Shown here piece after piece: positions 8,790-18,486 of a stretch of 59,393 nucleotides of DNA. The DNA is from Microbulbifer halophilus (GTDB taxonomy: Bacteria > Pseudomonadota > Gammaproteobacteria > Pseudomonadales > Cellvibrionaceae). The stretch spans positions 25,598 to 84,990 of the forward strand of contig NZ_JAPIVK010000021.1 in the NCBI RefSeq assembly GCF_026183675.1. Reading direction: 5' to 3'. Positions within the stretch are counted from its first letter, which is position 1. Each line of letters begins with the position of its first letter. The translations under genes and the position numbers were made by a program. Under the pieces are notes generated by a model. It searched no databases and had not been told where the DNA came from. It worked only from the letters and a program-made list of their open reading frames with translations.

Positions 8790-11702
8790 CTACAGTTTCT
8801 CTTCCTGCAGATTGAGCTCAAGGCCTGCCTCGCGCCCCTGTGTTCCGGTCACCACTGCCGTGCTCGCGCTCTCCGGCTTGAGATAGGTGGCGGCGACCCG
8901 CTGCAGGTCATCGAGGCGCACCTGGGTGACCCGGCGGCGGAATTCCTGGCGCACTTCGTGAGTGCGGCCGTAGAGTTCCGAGTGGAAGGCCTTCTTGGCC
9001 TCGCCGGCGGGGGAGCCGGGTTTGTCCAGGCCGCCGACCACGCCGAGAATGGCTTCCTCCACCTGTTCGTCCTTGTGCTGTTCGTCTGCGAGCCATTCCA
9101 GTGAGGCGTCGAAGTCCCGCAGTGTCTCGCCCATGCGCGGATCGCGATAGGAGAAGAAGCGGAATACGCCGGTATTGCTGTCGTGGCCGGCGCCGCCGCC
9201 GTAGGCGCCGCCCTGTTCGCGGATCGCGCGGTGCAGGAAGCCGTTGCGCAGGAAGCCGCCCAGTACCGACAGGGCCGGGGCGTCCGGGTGGGTCATGGGC
9301 ACGGTGGCATAGGCCTTGGCGCAGAAATTGACCTGACTGTCGGCGATCCACAGTTGTTGCACCCGGTGCGGATCGAAAGGCGCCGTGTCCGCCGGTGCGG
9401 TACCCACGGCGTCGTTGGTCAGCGGTGTTAAGGCATCGCTAAACTGCGGCAGTCGGTCTTCCTCGCCCACCAGCAGGAACTGTCGCTCGGCGCCGATGAT
9501 CTTGCGGTGGATGATCTCCAAATGATTGACAAGTTTTTCCATGCCCGCGTCGGTTTCAAAACTCCGCACCAGTCCTTTCAGGTGGCGCAGCCCCAGCAGA
9601 CCGCCGCTGGCGTGGGTCTCGAAAGCCGCGCGATTGTAGCCGGCCGCGGCCGCGGCCATGGCCAGCGCGTGGCCGTTGCCCACCACGCCCTGTTCGCGGC
9701 GCGCCAGCGTCTGCAGCAGCAGTTCCCTGATGCGCGGCAGCTCGTCGAAGCGCACCTGCTCCAGGGTGGCCTGCATCAGCTCGGTCAGCGCCGACTGGTT
9801 GGCCGCCAGCGCCTTGCCGGACAGCACAAAGTGGCCCTGCATCTGCTGCACGTCGTCGATATGGGTGCGGCTGCTGGTGAAGCTGTGCAGGGCGCCGGCG
9901 ACGCCGGCCTGCCACTGTTGTACCTCGAGGTAGTCCCTGTCGCCGAGGCCGACTTCGCTCAGTACCTGGCAGTAGTAGGGCAGCAGTTGTTTTTCCTCTT
10001 CGGTGAATTCCGGCAGGGCACACACCATCTGCTGGTAGACGATGCCGTTGGTACCGGCACCGTAGCGGGTGAGTTTCTGCCGGCGCAATTCGGTTTCCTC
10101 GCCCTCGACTTTGGGCATTTCCGCCGGGATATCCTCGACGCCGACTTTCGGCAGAATGGAAATATCGTCCTCGCGCTGCTGGCGTTCCTGGAGGGCGTGG
10201 GCGGTCTGCACAATCTGTTGTTTCTCGCCGTCGCTGAGGCCGGCCCTGATTTCCGCCAGGCGCGCCTTTTCCGCCTGCTCGCGGCGCTCCGCCAGTTTGT
10301 CGTCCGGGCTCAGTACCAGGCGTACCCGGTGCTGGTTTTCCAGTAGCAGGTCGCGGGTCTTGTCGGCGATAAAGCGCGGATCCTCGATTTTCTCGCGCAG
10401 CTTTTCCAGGGTGGCGTCGATATTCAGCAGGCCGATGGCGTCGCCGCGGTGGGTGGCGCCGGTGAGTGCGGTCATGATCAGCTGCAGGCCGTAGGGGAAG
10501 CCGTCGCCGGTGATCTCGCGCTGGTGCAGTTCCAGCTGGTGCAGGGCGGCGGCCACCTGTTCGTAGGGAACGCCTTTCTCGGCCACTTCCTCGAGCACCG
10601 CCAGTATCTGTTTTTCCAACTCGTCGGCGCGATCGCGCTCGCTGCCCTCGATACCGCAGACAAACACCATCTCGCGCTGGGAGTCGTCCAGGCCCACCAG
10701 CGGGGAAGGGGAGGTGCCGAGGTCGGTGGTTTCCAGCAGTTTCATCAGCGGCGAGGCGCTGTTGTCCAGCAGCACGCCGGCCAGCAGGTTGGCGGTCAGC
10801 ACCTCTTCCAGGTCGGTGACGTCGCCGAGCAGCCAGCCGAATACGATATGGGTCTTCTCTTGAAGGCCCTCTTCGCCGCTCAGCGGGTAGTGTTCCTCCA
10901 CGGACACCGGCGCCAGGTAGCGATCCTCGCGGTCCACTCCGATGGTCCTGTGCAGCGGCTCGAACTTGTGCAGCGCCTTTTCCTCGAACACCGCCTGGTG
11001 CTCGGCGGCGGGGATATCGCCGAAGGTCATGAATATGGCGTTGCCCGGGTGGTAGTGGGTCCGGTAGAAGGCCTGCAGGTCCTCGTAGGTCAGCTTGGGA
11101 ATATCCGCCGGTTCGCCGCCGGAGTTGTGGTGATAGGTGGTGGTGGGGAAGAGGTATTTGCTCAGGGTCTGCCACAGCTGCGCGCCAACCGAGCTCATGG
11201 CGCCCTTCATTTCGTTGTAGACCACGCCCTTGTACACCAGCTCGCTGTCCGGGTTGTCGGTCTCGGCAAACTCGAGGCGGTGGCCCTCCTGGGCGAAATC
11301 CATCGGATCCAGCTTGGAGAAGAAGACCGCGTCCAGGTAAACGTCCAGCAGGTTGTCGAAGTCCTTGCGATTCTGGCTGGCGAAGGGATAGGCGGTCCAG
11401 TCGGAGCTGGTGAAGGCGTTCATGAAGGTGTTCAGGGAGCGCCGTATCATGGTGAAGAAGGGGTCGCGCACCGGGTACTTGTCACTGCCGCAGAGTGCGG
11501 TGTGCTCGAGAATATGTGCGACACCGGTGGAGTCCTGGGGCACGGTGCGCAGCGCCACCAGGAAGACGTTTTCGCGGTTGTCAGCGGCGATATGCAGGTG
11601 CTGGGCACCGGTAACCGTATGCCGGTACTCCTCCACGCGTACACCGAGGGATTCGATTTCCGCGCTGGTGACCAGTTCAAAGGCGGGGTGTGCGTTACTC
11701 AA
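8790..11702 (-). CDS. M16C zinc metallopeptidase (presequence-protease type)
   Basis: 970 residues, the size of M16C insulinase-type peptidases (PreP/CYM1). The inverted zinc site HxxEH is H63-H67 (HILEH) and the third ligand is probably E164 (YNEMKGAM). The protein then has the usual four homologous half-domains forming a closed chamber. There is no signal peptide, so it probably degrades short peptides in the cytoplasm. The start is a TTG with GGAG 8 bases upstream; no ATG fits. The gene heads the minus-strand run toward cmoAB and diverges from the DUF599 gene. Confidence 0.93.
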   Translation of the reverse strand: MSNAHPAFELVTSAEIESLGVRVEEYRHTVTGAQHLHIAADNRENVFLVALRTVPQDSTGVAHILEHTALCGSDKYPVRDPFFTMIRRSLNTFMNAFTSSDWTAYPFASQNRKDFDNLLDVYLDAVFFSKLDPMDFAQEGHRLEFAETDNPDSELVYKGVVYNEMKGAMSSVGAQLWQTLSKYLFPTTTYHHNSGGEPADIPKLTYEDLQAFYRTHYHPGNAIFMTFGDIPAAEHQAVFEEKALHKFEPLHRTIGVDREDRYLAPVSVEEHYPLSGEEGLQEKTHIVFGWLLGDVTDLEEVLTANLLAGVLLDNSASPLMKLLETTDLGTSPSPLVGLDDSQREMVFVCGIEGSERDRADELEKQILAVLEEVAEKGVPYEQVAAALHQLELHQREITGDGFPYGLQLIMTALTGATHRGDAIGLLNIDATLEKLREKIEDPRFIADKTRDLLLENQHRVRLVLSPDDKLAERREQAEKARLAEIRAGLSDGEKQQIVQTAHALQERQQREDDISILPKVGVEDIPAEMPKVEGEETELRRQKLTRYGAGTNGIVYQQMVCALPEFTEEEKQLLPYYCQVLSEVGLGDRDYLEVQQWQAGVAGALHSFTSSRTHIDDVQQMQGHFVLSGKALAANQSALTELMQATLEQVRFDELPRIRELLLQTLARREQGVVGNGHALAMAAAAAGYNRAAFETHASGGLLGLRHLKGLVRSFETDAGMEKLVNHLEIIHRKIIGAERQFLLVGEEDRLPQFSDALTPLTNDAVGTAPADTAPFDPHRVQQLWIADSQVNFCAKAYATVPMTHPDAPALSVLGGFLRNGFLHRAIREQGGAYGGGAGHDSNTGVFRFFSYRDPRMGETLRDFDASLEWLADEQHKDEQVEEAILGVVGGLDKPGSPAGEAKKAFHSELYGRTHEVRQEFRRRVTQVRLDDLQRVAATYLKPESASTAVVTGTQGREAGLELNLQEEKL

Positions 11703-11872
11703 AAGACAAGCTCCATCGGTTATACGAGTTGTGGCGCCACGCAGCGGCCGGCGATCGGGGCGCTATTCTACCGCCTGCGCGCGGCGTAAAAACAGTGTTG
11801 ACACCCGCGCCGGCAGGTCGAACACTTTACAGGCCCTACGGGGGAAAATGTAGACGAACACGGAGAGAGGCG

Positions 11873-12601
11873 TTGACCTGGTTGGATATCGCCAGTGTGA
11901 CTGGCTTTTTGATTACCTGGGCGGGATATACCATCTTCGCGCGCAGGAAGGCGAAGGTTTCATGGTGTCTGGCGTCGTCCATGCAGTGGTACCGGGTCGA
12001 GTGGATGCTGCGCATGCTGGAGCGCGATATGCGTATGCCGGATGCGGCCATCATCAGCAATCTGGAGCGGGTGATCGGTTTCTTTGCCTCTACCAGTATC
12101 CTGATCCTGGCCGGCCTGGTGACGGCGCTGACCGCCACCGATGCCGCCATCGAAGTTCTCAGCACCCTGCCGCTGGCGGAGCCCACTTCGGCGGCGCAGT
12201 ACGAGCTCAAAATCCTGCTGCTGATACTGATTTTTATTTTTGCCTTCTTCAACTTCACCTGGTCGCTGCGCCAGTACTCGTTCGCCAATGTGTTGATCGG
12301 CGCCGCGCCGGCGCCGCCTTCTGCTGAGGAAAAGGGCGACGAGATGGACGAGAAGGAGCGCCGCCGCTTTGCCATCAGCACCGCCAAGGTGATCGACCAG
12401 GCGGGCCACAGCTACAACTACGGGTTGCGTTCCTACTATTTCGCCATGGCGGTCATGGGCTGGTTTATCCATCCGCTGGTATTTGTCGCCGGTTACGGGG
12501 TGGTGGTCTGGGTGCTCTACCTGCGCGAATTCCGCTCCCGAACACTGCAGGCGATCGTGGCGGCAGAGGGGCGCTCGATGGATCGGAAAGCGGGCAAGTA
12601 A
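11873..12601 (+). CDS. DUF599 family membrane protein
   Basis: About 242 residues with four predicted membrane segments (near residues 5-22, 75-98, 118-137 and 195-222) separated by a charged cytoplasmic loop (EEKGDEMDEKERRR). The conserved DUF599 features RVEWM near the first loop and INQAGHSYNYGLRSYYF-like wording in the second half are present (here VIDQAGHSYNYGLR). Function unknown. The TTG at 11873 is chosen because GGAGAGAGG precedes it; the longer frame from 11690 would overlap the divergent peptidase. Two bases separate it from the next gene. Confidence 0.82.
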   Translation: MTWLDIASVTGFLITWAGYTIFARRKAKVSWCLASSMQWYRVEWMLRMLERDMRMPDAAIISNLERVIGFFASTSILILAGLVTALTATDAAIEVLSTLPLAEPTSAAQYELKILLLILIFIFAFFNFTWSLRQYSFANVLIGAAPAPPSAEEKGDEMDEKERRRFAISTAKVIDQAGHSYNYGLRSYYFAMAVMGWFIHPLVFVAGYGVVVWVLYLREFRSRTLQAIVAAEGRSMDRKAGK

Positions 12602-12603
12602 CA

Positions 12604-12951
12604 GTGGATACGGAAGCGCTGCTGGCAGCCTTTGACGATATCGCCCGCCGCCGCGGCTGGGCGGCCCTGCATACGCCGAAAAACCTGTCCATGGCGCTGT
12701 CGGTGGAGGTGGCGGAACTCTGCCGCCACCTGCAGTGGCGCACCGATGGCGAAATAGCGCAATTGATGGAAGCGGATACGGCGGGCGAGGTGGCCGCGGA
12801 GCTGGCGGATATCCAGATGTACCTGATGAAACTGGCCGATATCCTCGGCGTCGACCTGGATGCGGCGCTCGCCGACAAGATGGCGGAGAACCGCCGCCGC
12901 TGCGGACTCGACGAGCCGCCCCGCAAATATCCCCATTCCACCGATGAGTGA
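12604..12951 (+). CDS. MazG-like nucleotide pyrophosphohydrolase
   Basis: 115 residues, an all-alpha NTP-PPase of the RS21-C6/dCTPase type. The metal-binding pattern ExxE...ExxD is E35/E38 (SVEVAELCRHLQW) and E66/D69 (AAELADIQMYL). Such enzymes hydrolyse (modified) dNTPs to monophosphates and act in pool cleaning; the substrate here is not known. It starts with GTG right after the DUF599 gene, and its stop overlaps the start of cmoM (ATGAGTGA), so the three genes form an operon. Confidence 0.88.
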   Translation: MDTEALLAAFDDIARRRGWAALHTPKNLSMALSVEVAELCRHLQWRTDGEIAQLMEADTAGEVAAELADIQMYLMKLADILGVDLDAALADKMAENRRRCGLDEPPRKYPHSTDE

Positions 12952-13747
12952 CCGCAATTTCGACGACCTGGCGCACCGCTTCCGCAAGCGTATCTACGGC
13001 GGCCTGAAGGGCGATATCCGCCTGGCGGTACTCAATCGCGAACTGGCGCCAGTGCTGGCGGGAGAGCCCGGCGCGCTGCTGAAGGTGGTGGATGCCGGCG
13101 GCGGCCAGGGCCAGTTCGCCATGGACCTGGCCGCTGCCGGGCACCGGGTGTTCCTTGCCGATATCTCCGCGCAAATGCTGGCCCAGGCCGGTGAACGGGT
13201 GGAAGAGCGAAAGCTGCAGGACAGGGTGACGCTGCTGCACCGGCCGCTGCAGGAGCTGCCCGGGCTGCCGGAAGTCCGGGAGGCGGACCTGGTGCTGTGC
13301 CACGCGGTGCTGGAGTGGCTGGAAAAGCCGGGAGAGGCAATTCGGCGCCTGCGGGACCTGCTGCGGCCGGGCGGCCATCTCTCACTGACCTTCTACAACC
13401 GCCGCGGGCTGGAATACCGCCTGCTGCAGCGCGGCAGTTTCCGCCAGCTGGATCGCAATATCAATTCCGGTCACTGGGGCGGCCATCCCGGCAGCCTGAC
13501 ACCGCAGAATCCCCTGTTGCTGGAGTGGATCGAGGACTGGCTGGCGCAGGCGGGCCTGTCCGTCGTCGCCCACAGCGGTATCCGCTGTTTCAGCGATTTC
13601 ATGGAGGAGTCGATCCGCGACAGCCTGCCGGCGGCGGCGATTGTGGAAAAGGAACTCGCCTATTCCCGCGTCGCCCCCTACCGGGAGCTGGCGCGCTATA
13701 TCCATCTCCTGTGCCGGTGGGATTACCGGCACAGCGGGCCGGCGTAG
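12944..13747 (+). CDS. cmoM: tRNA 5-carboxymethoxyuridine methyltransferase CmoM
   Basis: 267 residues, matching CmoM (formerly SmtA/YcbC). It starts with the family signature DRNFDDLAHRF then IYGGLKG, followed by the SAM motif VVDAGGGQGQFA, ADISAQML, the hallmark HAVLEWL and LSLTFYNRRGLEY. It methylates cmo5U34 to mcmo5U34 in certain tRNAs. The ATG at 12944 overlaps the previous stop. The cmoA and cmoB genes lie only 4-5 kb away on the other strand, giving a local cluster for the carboxymethylation and methylation steps. Confidence 0.93.
   Translation: MSDRNFDDLAHRFRKRIYGGLKGDIRLAVLNRELAPVLAGEPGALLKVVDAGGGQGQFAMDLAAAGHRVFLADISAQMLAQAGERVEERKLQDRVTLLHRPLQELPGLPEVREADLVLCHAVLEWLEKPGEAIRRLRDLLRPGGHLSLTFYNRRGLEYRLLQRGSFRQLDRNINSGHWGGHPGSLTPQNPLLLEWIEDWLAQAGLSVVAHSGIRCFSDFMEESIRDSLPAAAIVEKELAYSRVAPYRELARYIHLLCRWDYRHSGPA
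13709..13734 (+). terminator. Hairpin at the 3' end of cmoM
   Basis: A perfect 10-bp stem (13709-13718 with 13725-13734, CTGTGCCGGT/ACCGGCACAG) with a 6-base loop, lying inside the last codons of cmoM. There is no T tract, so termination is uncertain. Confidence 0.5.
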
Positions 13748-14016
13748 GCCGGACCGGGTGTAGCGAAGTCCACCATTTTCGGTGCTCGCCCCGATGTCCC
13801 GCCATGGCTCTACCACCGACTTCGTCACCGTGCGCTATCTGCGATGATCGCCATGAACAGCACGATAGTCATATTCGACTCCACGCAGCGCTTCCATTAG
13901 CATGCGCCCCGATTTAGTGCGTCTGCCTTCGGTAGAGCTGGCTCTATAGCTCCTGGTCACAGGTGTGCTCGAGAGTATGGAGAGGGCGGGGCGCGGTGAC
14001 CTTGAGGAGACAACAC

Positions 14017-15882
14017 ATGGCCGACAGCCCCTCCCGCGGAAAACGCGACACCCTCAGTTGGGTCGCCTGGTTTGTCTTCGCCAATGGCTTGCTCGCGATG
14101 CTGGTGGGGCTGCGCTATGCGCAGTGGATTGATATCGGTGATCCCGCTACGGCCGCGTACGTCGCCGTGTTGTATCCGGGACAATTTGCCATGCTCGCCT
14201 GGCTGTTCGGCCTGCCGCTGTTGCTTGCCGCCCTGATCCTGCCCGCACGCTTGACGCGTATCCTCGCCGTCGCCGCGGCGGCTGCGGGCATCGGTATTCT
14301 CGCCGTGGATACGGTGGTTTACGCCCTCTACCGCTTCCACCTGTCCGGTTTCGTACTGGAGCTGGCACTGGGCGCCGGTGGCCAGGCCTTTAGCCTCGCG
14401 GCCACCACGCAGTTGGTGGCCGCGGCCGTGGGCGCCGCGATACTCTTGCTTGAACTGACGCTGGCGGGGCTGTTCTTGCGCCGGCGGCCGCGCGGGCGCT
14501 GGCTGGGTGCCGCTTTTGCGACACTGCTGCTGAGCCAGCTGGGTGCCCACGGCTGGCACGCCTGGGCGGATGCCAATTACGATTCCCGCATCACCTCGGT
14601 CACCCGCCATATACCGCTCTACTACGCCGCTACCGCCAAGCGTTTCATGCAATCGCAAGGGCTGGTGGACCCGCAGAAGGTACGGGAAAACCAGAGCGCG
14701 GAGAAGTTGGTATCTGCGCGCGGTGGCCGCCTGAATTATCCGGTCGCGCCGATGCAGTGTACGGCGCCGGCAAAGCCGAAAAACCTGCTGGTTATCGTTG
14801 CCGACTCGGTGCGCTGGGACCTGCTCACCGAGCGCAATATGCCGGCGGTGTCCGAGCTGAAGGCCAGCTCGCAGGTTTTCGAGCGCCACTTCAGTAACGG
14901 CAATGCCACCAAGCCGGGCCTCTTCACGCTGTTTTACGGCATACCAGCCAGCTACTGGGATGCGTTTACCGCCGCCCAGCAGCCGCCTGTGCTGATTGAG
15001 CAGATGCAGTCTGGGGGCTACGACACACAAGTGCTGGCATCGGCCACGCTGGTCAGCCCCGCATTCGACCGCAATATCTTTTCCTCCATTGAGGATCTCC
15101 GGCTGGAGACACCCGGCGATAAACCCTGGCAGCGGGATGCCCGCATCACCCGCGACTGGCTCGACTTTACCGCCGCCCGTGAGGCCCGGAACGATGAGGC
15201 CCCCTTCTTCGGCTTTCTCTTCTACGATACCACCCACTCCTACCTGGTGCCGGAGGACTATCCGAAATTTGAACCCCACTGGAACGTCAATCGCCTGGCA
15301 CTCGATAACGAGTTCGATCCGGAACCCTTCCTGAACGCCTACCGGACTGCCGGCCATTACGTGGACAATCAGATCCGTCGGGTGCTGGACGACCTGCGGG
15401 TGCGGGGGCTGATGGACGATACCATCGTCGTGTTTACGTCCGACCACGGCGAGGAGTTCAACGAGCACGGTATGAACTACTGGGGCCACGGCAGCAATTT
15501 CGGTGACTACCAGCTACGGGTGCCGCTGGTGATCCACTGGCCCGGCATGGCGCCGAAAACATACCGGCACCGGACACAGCACTTCGACGTGGCGCCGGCG
15601 CTGATTCGCAAGGGCCTCGGCTGTGTGGCCACACCGCCGAAGCAGTTTTCCTCGGATTATGGGTTGTTCAACGAGGGGCGCCTGGGCTGGAATATGTCCC
15701 ACAGCTACATGGATTACGCGCTGCTGATGCCGGAGTTCCATCTGGTCAAGCATGCCTCGGGCACTGTGGATCTGCTCGACACGGCGACCCTGAAACCGGC
15801 CAGGAACGTCAGGATTCCCGGTGGAGTCATGCGGGAGGTATTGCGGGAGATGTCCCGTTTTTATCAGTCGGAAGAGGAGTGA
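14017..15882 (+). CDS. yejM: Inner-membrane sulfatase-fold protein, YejM/PbgA family
   Basis: 621 residues. Five N-terminal membrane segments (about residues 14-175, DUF3413 region) precede a periplasmic sulfatase-like domain. Alkaline phosphatase-fold motifs are VIVADSVRWDLL, GNATKPGLFTLFYG at the nucleophile site and FTSDHGEEFNE. In enteric bacteria YejM (PbgA/LapC) controls LpxC proteolysis and so lipopolysaccharide amount, and is thought not to act as a hydrolase. The ATG at 14017 follows GAGGAG; the frame open from 13963 is not used. It converges with the DnaJ-domain gene. Confidence 0.86.
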   Translation: MADSPSRGKRDTLSWVAWFVFANGLLAMLVGLRYAQWIDIGDPATAAYVAVLYPGQFAMLAWLFGLPLLLAALILPARLTRILAVAAAAAGIGILAVDTVVYALYRFHLSGFVLELALGAGGQAFSLAATTQLVAAAVGAAILLLELTLAGLFLRRRPRGRWLGAAFATLLLSQLGAHGWHAWADANYDSRITSVTRHIPLYYAATAKRFMQSQGLVDPQKVRENQSAEKLVSARGGRLNYPVAPMQCTAPAKPKNLLVIVADSVRWDLLTERNMPAVSELKASSQVFERHFSNGNATKPGLFTLFYGIPASYWDAFTAAQQPPVLIEQMQSGGYDTQVLASATLVSPAFDRNIFSSIEDLRLETPGDKPWQRDARITRDWLDFTAAREARNDEAPFFGFLFYDTTHSYLVPEDYPKFEPHWNVNRLALDNEFDPEPFLNAYRTAGHYVDNQIRRVLDDLRVRGLMDDTIVVFTSDHGEEFNEHGMNYWGHGSNFGDYQLRVPLVIHWPGMAPKTYRHRTQHFDVAPALIRKGLGCVATPPKQFSSDYGLFNEGRLGWNMSHSYMDYALLMPEFHLVKHASGTVDLLDTATLKPARNVRIPGGVMREVLREMSRFYQSEEE

Positions 15883-15891
15883 GCTGCGCGG

Positions 15892-16389
15892 CTACAGATC
15901 TCGCAGTAACAGCTCTTTGGCGGCGTTTATGCGCGAGGCCAGGTAATCGTTGCCACCGCGGTCCGGGTGCAGTTTCTGGATCAGCCTGCGGTGGGCCTCG
16001 ACGATTTCCTCGCGGCCGGCGCCGGCGCTGACACCGAGCAGTTGTCGCGCCTCGTCGACGCTCAGGGGAGGGGGCTTGTCGGTGCTGTCGGAGCCGGATT
16101 GCTGTTCGGTCTTTGCCTGTGCCCGCCTGGCGATCAGCGGCGCCAGCCAGGGCAGGTGTCGGGTGAGCCAGCGTAGGGACTTGCCGAGCACCGGCAGCGC
16201 CACGGCCACGGCGGCGCCCACCCAGTGCAGGCGGCCGGAGATGGCCAGCAGCACGGCCGCAAGCGCCAGGCCGATCAGCATCCACTGCAGCAACAGCTTG
16301 CGCCGCTCCCGCGGCGCACTGGACTGGAATTTCTGCCACGCCAGCCAGGCGAAAATGCCGACCGCAATCAGCAGGATAATGCGGGCCAC
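15892..16389 (-). CDS. Membrane-anchored DnaJ-domain protein
   Basis: 165 residues: an N-terminal membrane helix (residues 2-18), one or two more hydrophobic segments (about 33-50 and 56-70), a polar linker, and a C-terminal J domain (about 108-165) with the HPD motif at 141-143 (KLHPDRGG). The arrangement resembles Tim14/DjlB-type proteins, in which the J domain at the cytoplasmic face would stimulate a DnaK-type partner. The target process is unknown. The gene converges with the YejM-like gene, only 9 bases apart. Confidence 0.87.
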   Translation of the reverse strand: MARIILLIAVGIFAWLAWQKFQSSAPRERRKLLLQWMLIGLALAAVLLAISGRLHWVGAAVAVALPVLGKSLRWLTRHLPWLAPLIARRAQAKTEQQSGSDSTDKPPPLSVDEARQLLGVSAGAGREEIVEAHRRLIQKLHPDRGGNDYLASRINAAKELLLRDL

Positions 16390-16427
16390 TGAACCTTCCT
16401 TTTACGCTTTCCCGGCCCATCAGCGTA

Positions 16428-17693
16428 TCAGATGTCGACCCGGATGCCGACGGCGATAAAACCGTTATTCTGCTGGGCCACCTCGTTGCTGTCATCTTCG
16501 GCAGCTTCCAGGTAGAGCCGGACCCGCTCGTTCCAGCGGTAATTGAACCCGAGGAAGTATTTGCCCAGGCGATAGCCGTCGCCGGTGATCAGCGCCTCTT
16601 CGAAGATTTCGTCGTCGTGGGATTTAAGCAGGTTGTGGCCGCCGTAGAGCGAGTAGCAGTTGAGGTTGCCCCAGGTGTAACTGACAAAGCTCTCGGAACC
16701 GATGGCATTGAAGAAGTTGGTGGCGCCCATGGTGGAGCTGGGGGGGGCCAGCTCGTTATTGTGGGAGCGCTGCCAGTTGAACGCGGCGTAAAGTCCCTGC
16801 TGAAATGCACCCTTGCCGTAGGCAATGCCACCGATAAAGGCGAAATCGTTGCTGCTCGCCCGGATGACCCGGTCGCTCCGGATAAGGACAGGGTTATTGG
16901 GGTCGGAGATATCGAATACCTGGCCGCGATCGGTCGAAATATCCAGGTTGACGCGATTGTAGGCTGTGCCGAGAAGCAGTCCGCTGCCGATATCGAGCTC
17001 GTAGGTGAGCGAAGCGCCGCGGCTGATACCGTACTCGCAGTCCCCCGGGGGACACACCAGCAGCGTATCCGGTCCGGCGACATCCTCCACTTCAATATCC
17101 AGGTCAGCGGTGTGGGCGGCGTACTGCAGCCCCACCTGAAACTCGCCGCCAAACCCCTCCCAGCGTTTGCGCCAGGTGAGGGCTCCATTGGCGCGACCGG
17201 TGCCGGTAATACCACCATCGGTACCGAGTGCATAGGCGCCGCTGGCGAGACCGCCGGAGACGTTGTACCAGTCTGTGATTCCCGCCACATCGTAGTAGAC
17301 GGCCCACTGCTTGCCGGCGGCAAAGTCGCCCCAGAGGTCGTGTTTTGCGTAGGCGTGGCCCTGCCGGGTGTACAAGGGGGCCGCCTGTTCGCCGGGCGCG
17401 GCCTGCTGGTCGCCGGAGATCACTACCTGCTGGTTGGGGGAGACGGCCTGTATCCCCCACTCGATATTGAAGCCTACATTCCATTCGTCGTACGCCGGCA
17501 CATCGAGGTTGAAACCGATACGCGAGGGGCCGTCTACCAGCGATGTGTTGCCGTTGATATTGAGTTGGTGGGTGGTGAAGTAGCCCTGCATATAGAGGGC
17601 AACCTCCTGGGATTCGTATACGGGAAGGGCTCTGGCACCGATGGCGACGCATGCCGCCAGTGCGATGAGGCCTCGATACAGGTTTTTGTGCAT
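16428..17693 (-). CDS. Outer-membrane porin
   Basis: 421 residues: a signal peptide (LIALAACVAIGARA) and then alternating short amphipathic strands typical of a gram-negative trimeric porin, for example RIGFNLDVPAYDEWNVGFNIEWG and KYFLGFNYRWNERVRLYLEA. A Cys pair in LLVCPPGDCEYG is unusual in porins and may form a loop disulfide. It ends VGIRVDI, not in the common terminal Phe. The start could be the ATG at 17693 or the in-frame GTG at 17705; neither has a strong ribosome binding site. It is divergent from the methyltransferase gene. The transported solute is unknown. Confidence 0.82.
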   Translation of the reverse strand: MHKNLYRGLIALAACVAIGARALPVYESQEVALYMQGYFTTHQLNINGNTSLVDGPSRIGFNLDVPAYDEWNVGFNIEWGIQAVSPNQQVVISGDQQAAPGEQAAPLYTRQGHAYAKHDLWGDFAAGKQWAVYYDVAGITDWYNVSGGLASGAYALGTDGGITGTGRANGALTWRKRWEGFGGEFQVGLQYAAHTADLDIEVEDVAGPDTLLVCPPGDCEYGISRGASLTYELDIGSGLLLGTAYNRVNLDISTDRGQVFDISDPNNPVLIRSDRVIRASSNDFAFIGGIAYGKGAFQQGLYAAFNWQRSHNNELAPPSSTMGATNFFNAIGSESFVSYTWGNLNCYSLYGGHNLLKSHDDEIFEEALITGDGYRLGKYFLGFNYRWNERVRLYLEAAEDDSNEVAQQNNGFIAVGIRVDI

Positions 17694-17854
17694 TATTCGA
17701 CTCACACGGCTTCCAGTGGTTGTCGGAGGTGGTCACTGGAAAAGTAGCCCAGCGAGCTGAAGCGTCATGCATTTATCGATACACTGGGCGCGGATTTGGC
17801 AGCTACTGCCTTTTTTCCCAAAAACATCCGCCAACAGGAGGCGTTCATCTAGTC

Positions 17855-18469
17855 ATGGCCCCAACGAATCTCAGTCGACGCCTGTTTGGACTGACCGTAC
17901 GCAAGAATGCCCACCCGGATATGCGTCGCCTGCGGCGCGAAGCGGGCGAGCCCAGCCTGCACGGCAACAAGTTCTGGAAAAGTTCCTGCCTAATGATGGA
18001 TTACCTGAAGAAGAACCCGCTGGAGAAGGGCGCCCGGGTGCTGGATATCGGCTGCGGCTGGGGGCTGGGCGGTATCTTCTGCGCGAAACATTTCGGCGCA
18101 GCGGTGACCTCGCTGGATGCGGACTCCAGCGTCTTTCCCTTCGTGCACTACCACGCCGAACTGAACGGGGTATCCGTCGATACCTGGCGCTGCCGCTACG
18201 AGAAGGTGAGCAAGTCGGACCTGGCGGGTTTCGACGCGGTGATCGGCACGGATATCTGTTTCTGGGATAAACTGGAGAACCCGCTATACAATCTCACCCG
18301 CCGCGCCCTGCAATCGGGTGTGCAGCGGGTGGTGTTGGCCGATCCCGGGCGCCCCCCGTTCCGCAGCCTGGCGGAGCGGGCGGAGGACAAGCTCGGCGCC
18401 GCCTACCAGGAGCGGGAGATTCGGCGGCCGATGATAGCGAGCGGTTGCCTGATGATCGCCGAGCCGTGA
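17855..18469 (+). CDS. Class I SAM-dependent methyltransferase (protein-lysine type)
   Basis: 204 residues with the SAM motif [21 protein letters not shown], an acidic loop end SLDADSSVF, and a post-motif [21 protein letters not shown]. The layout recalls the small ETFB-lysine/Nnt1 family methyltransferases that act on proteins; the target is not known. The AGGAGG at 17836-17841 is 13 bases from this ATG, longer than usual, but no better start exists. It ends 17 bases before msrA and is probably cotranscribed. Confidence 0.8.
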   Translation: MAPTNLSRRLFGLTVRKNAHPDMRRLRREAGEPSLHGNKFWKSSCLMMDYLKKNPLEKGARVLDIGCGWGLGGIFCAKHFGAAVTSLDADSSVFPFVHYHAELNGVSVDTWRCRYEKVSKSDLAGFDAVIGTDICFWDKLENPLYNLTRRALQSGVQRVVLADPGRPPFRSLAERAEDKLGAAYQEREIRRPMIASGCLMIAEP

Positions 18470-18486
18470 GAGAAACGAGGTATACA

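Noticed and set aside
13748..14016. A tRNA or small RNA between cmoM and the sulfatase gene
   Set aside because: No cloverleaf with T-loop and acceptor pairing could be built; only weak local stems.
17720..17854. Longer start for the methyltransferase at 17720
   Set aside because: The extra residues show no conservation pattern and overlap the porin promoter region; the AGGAGG lies after them.
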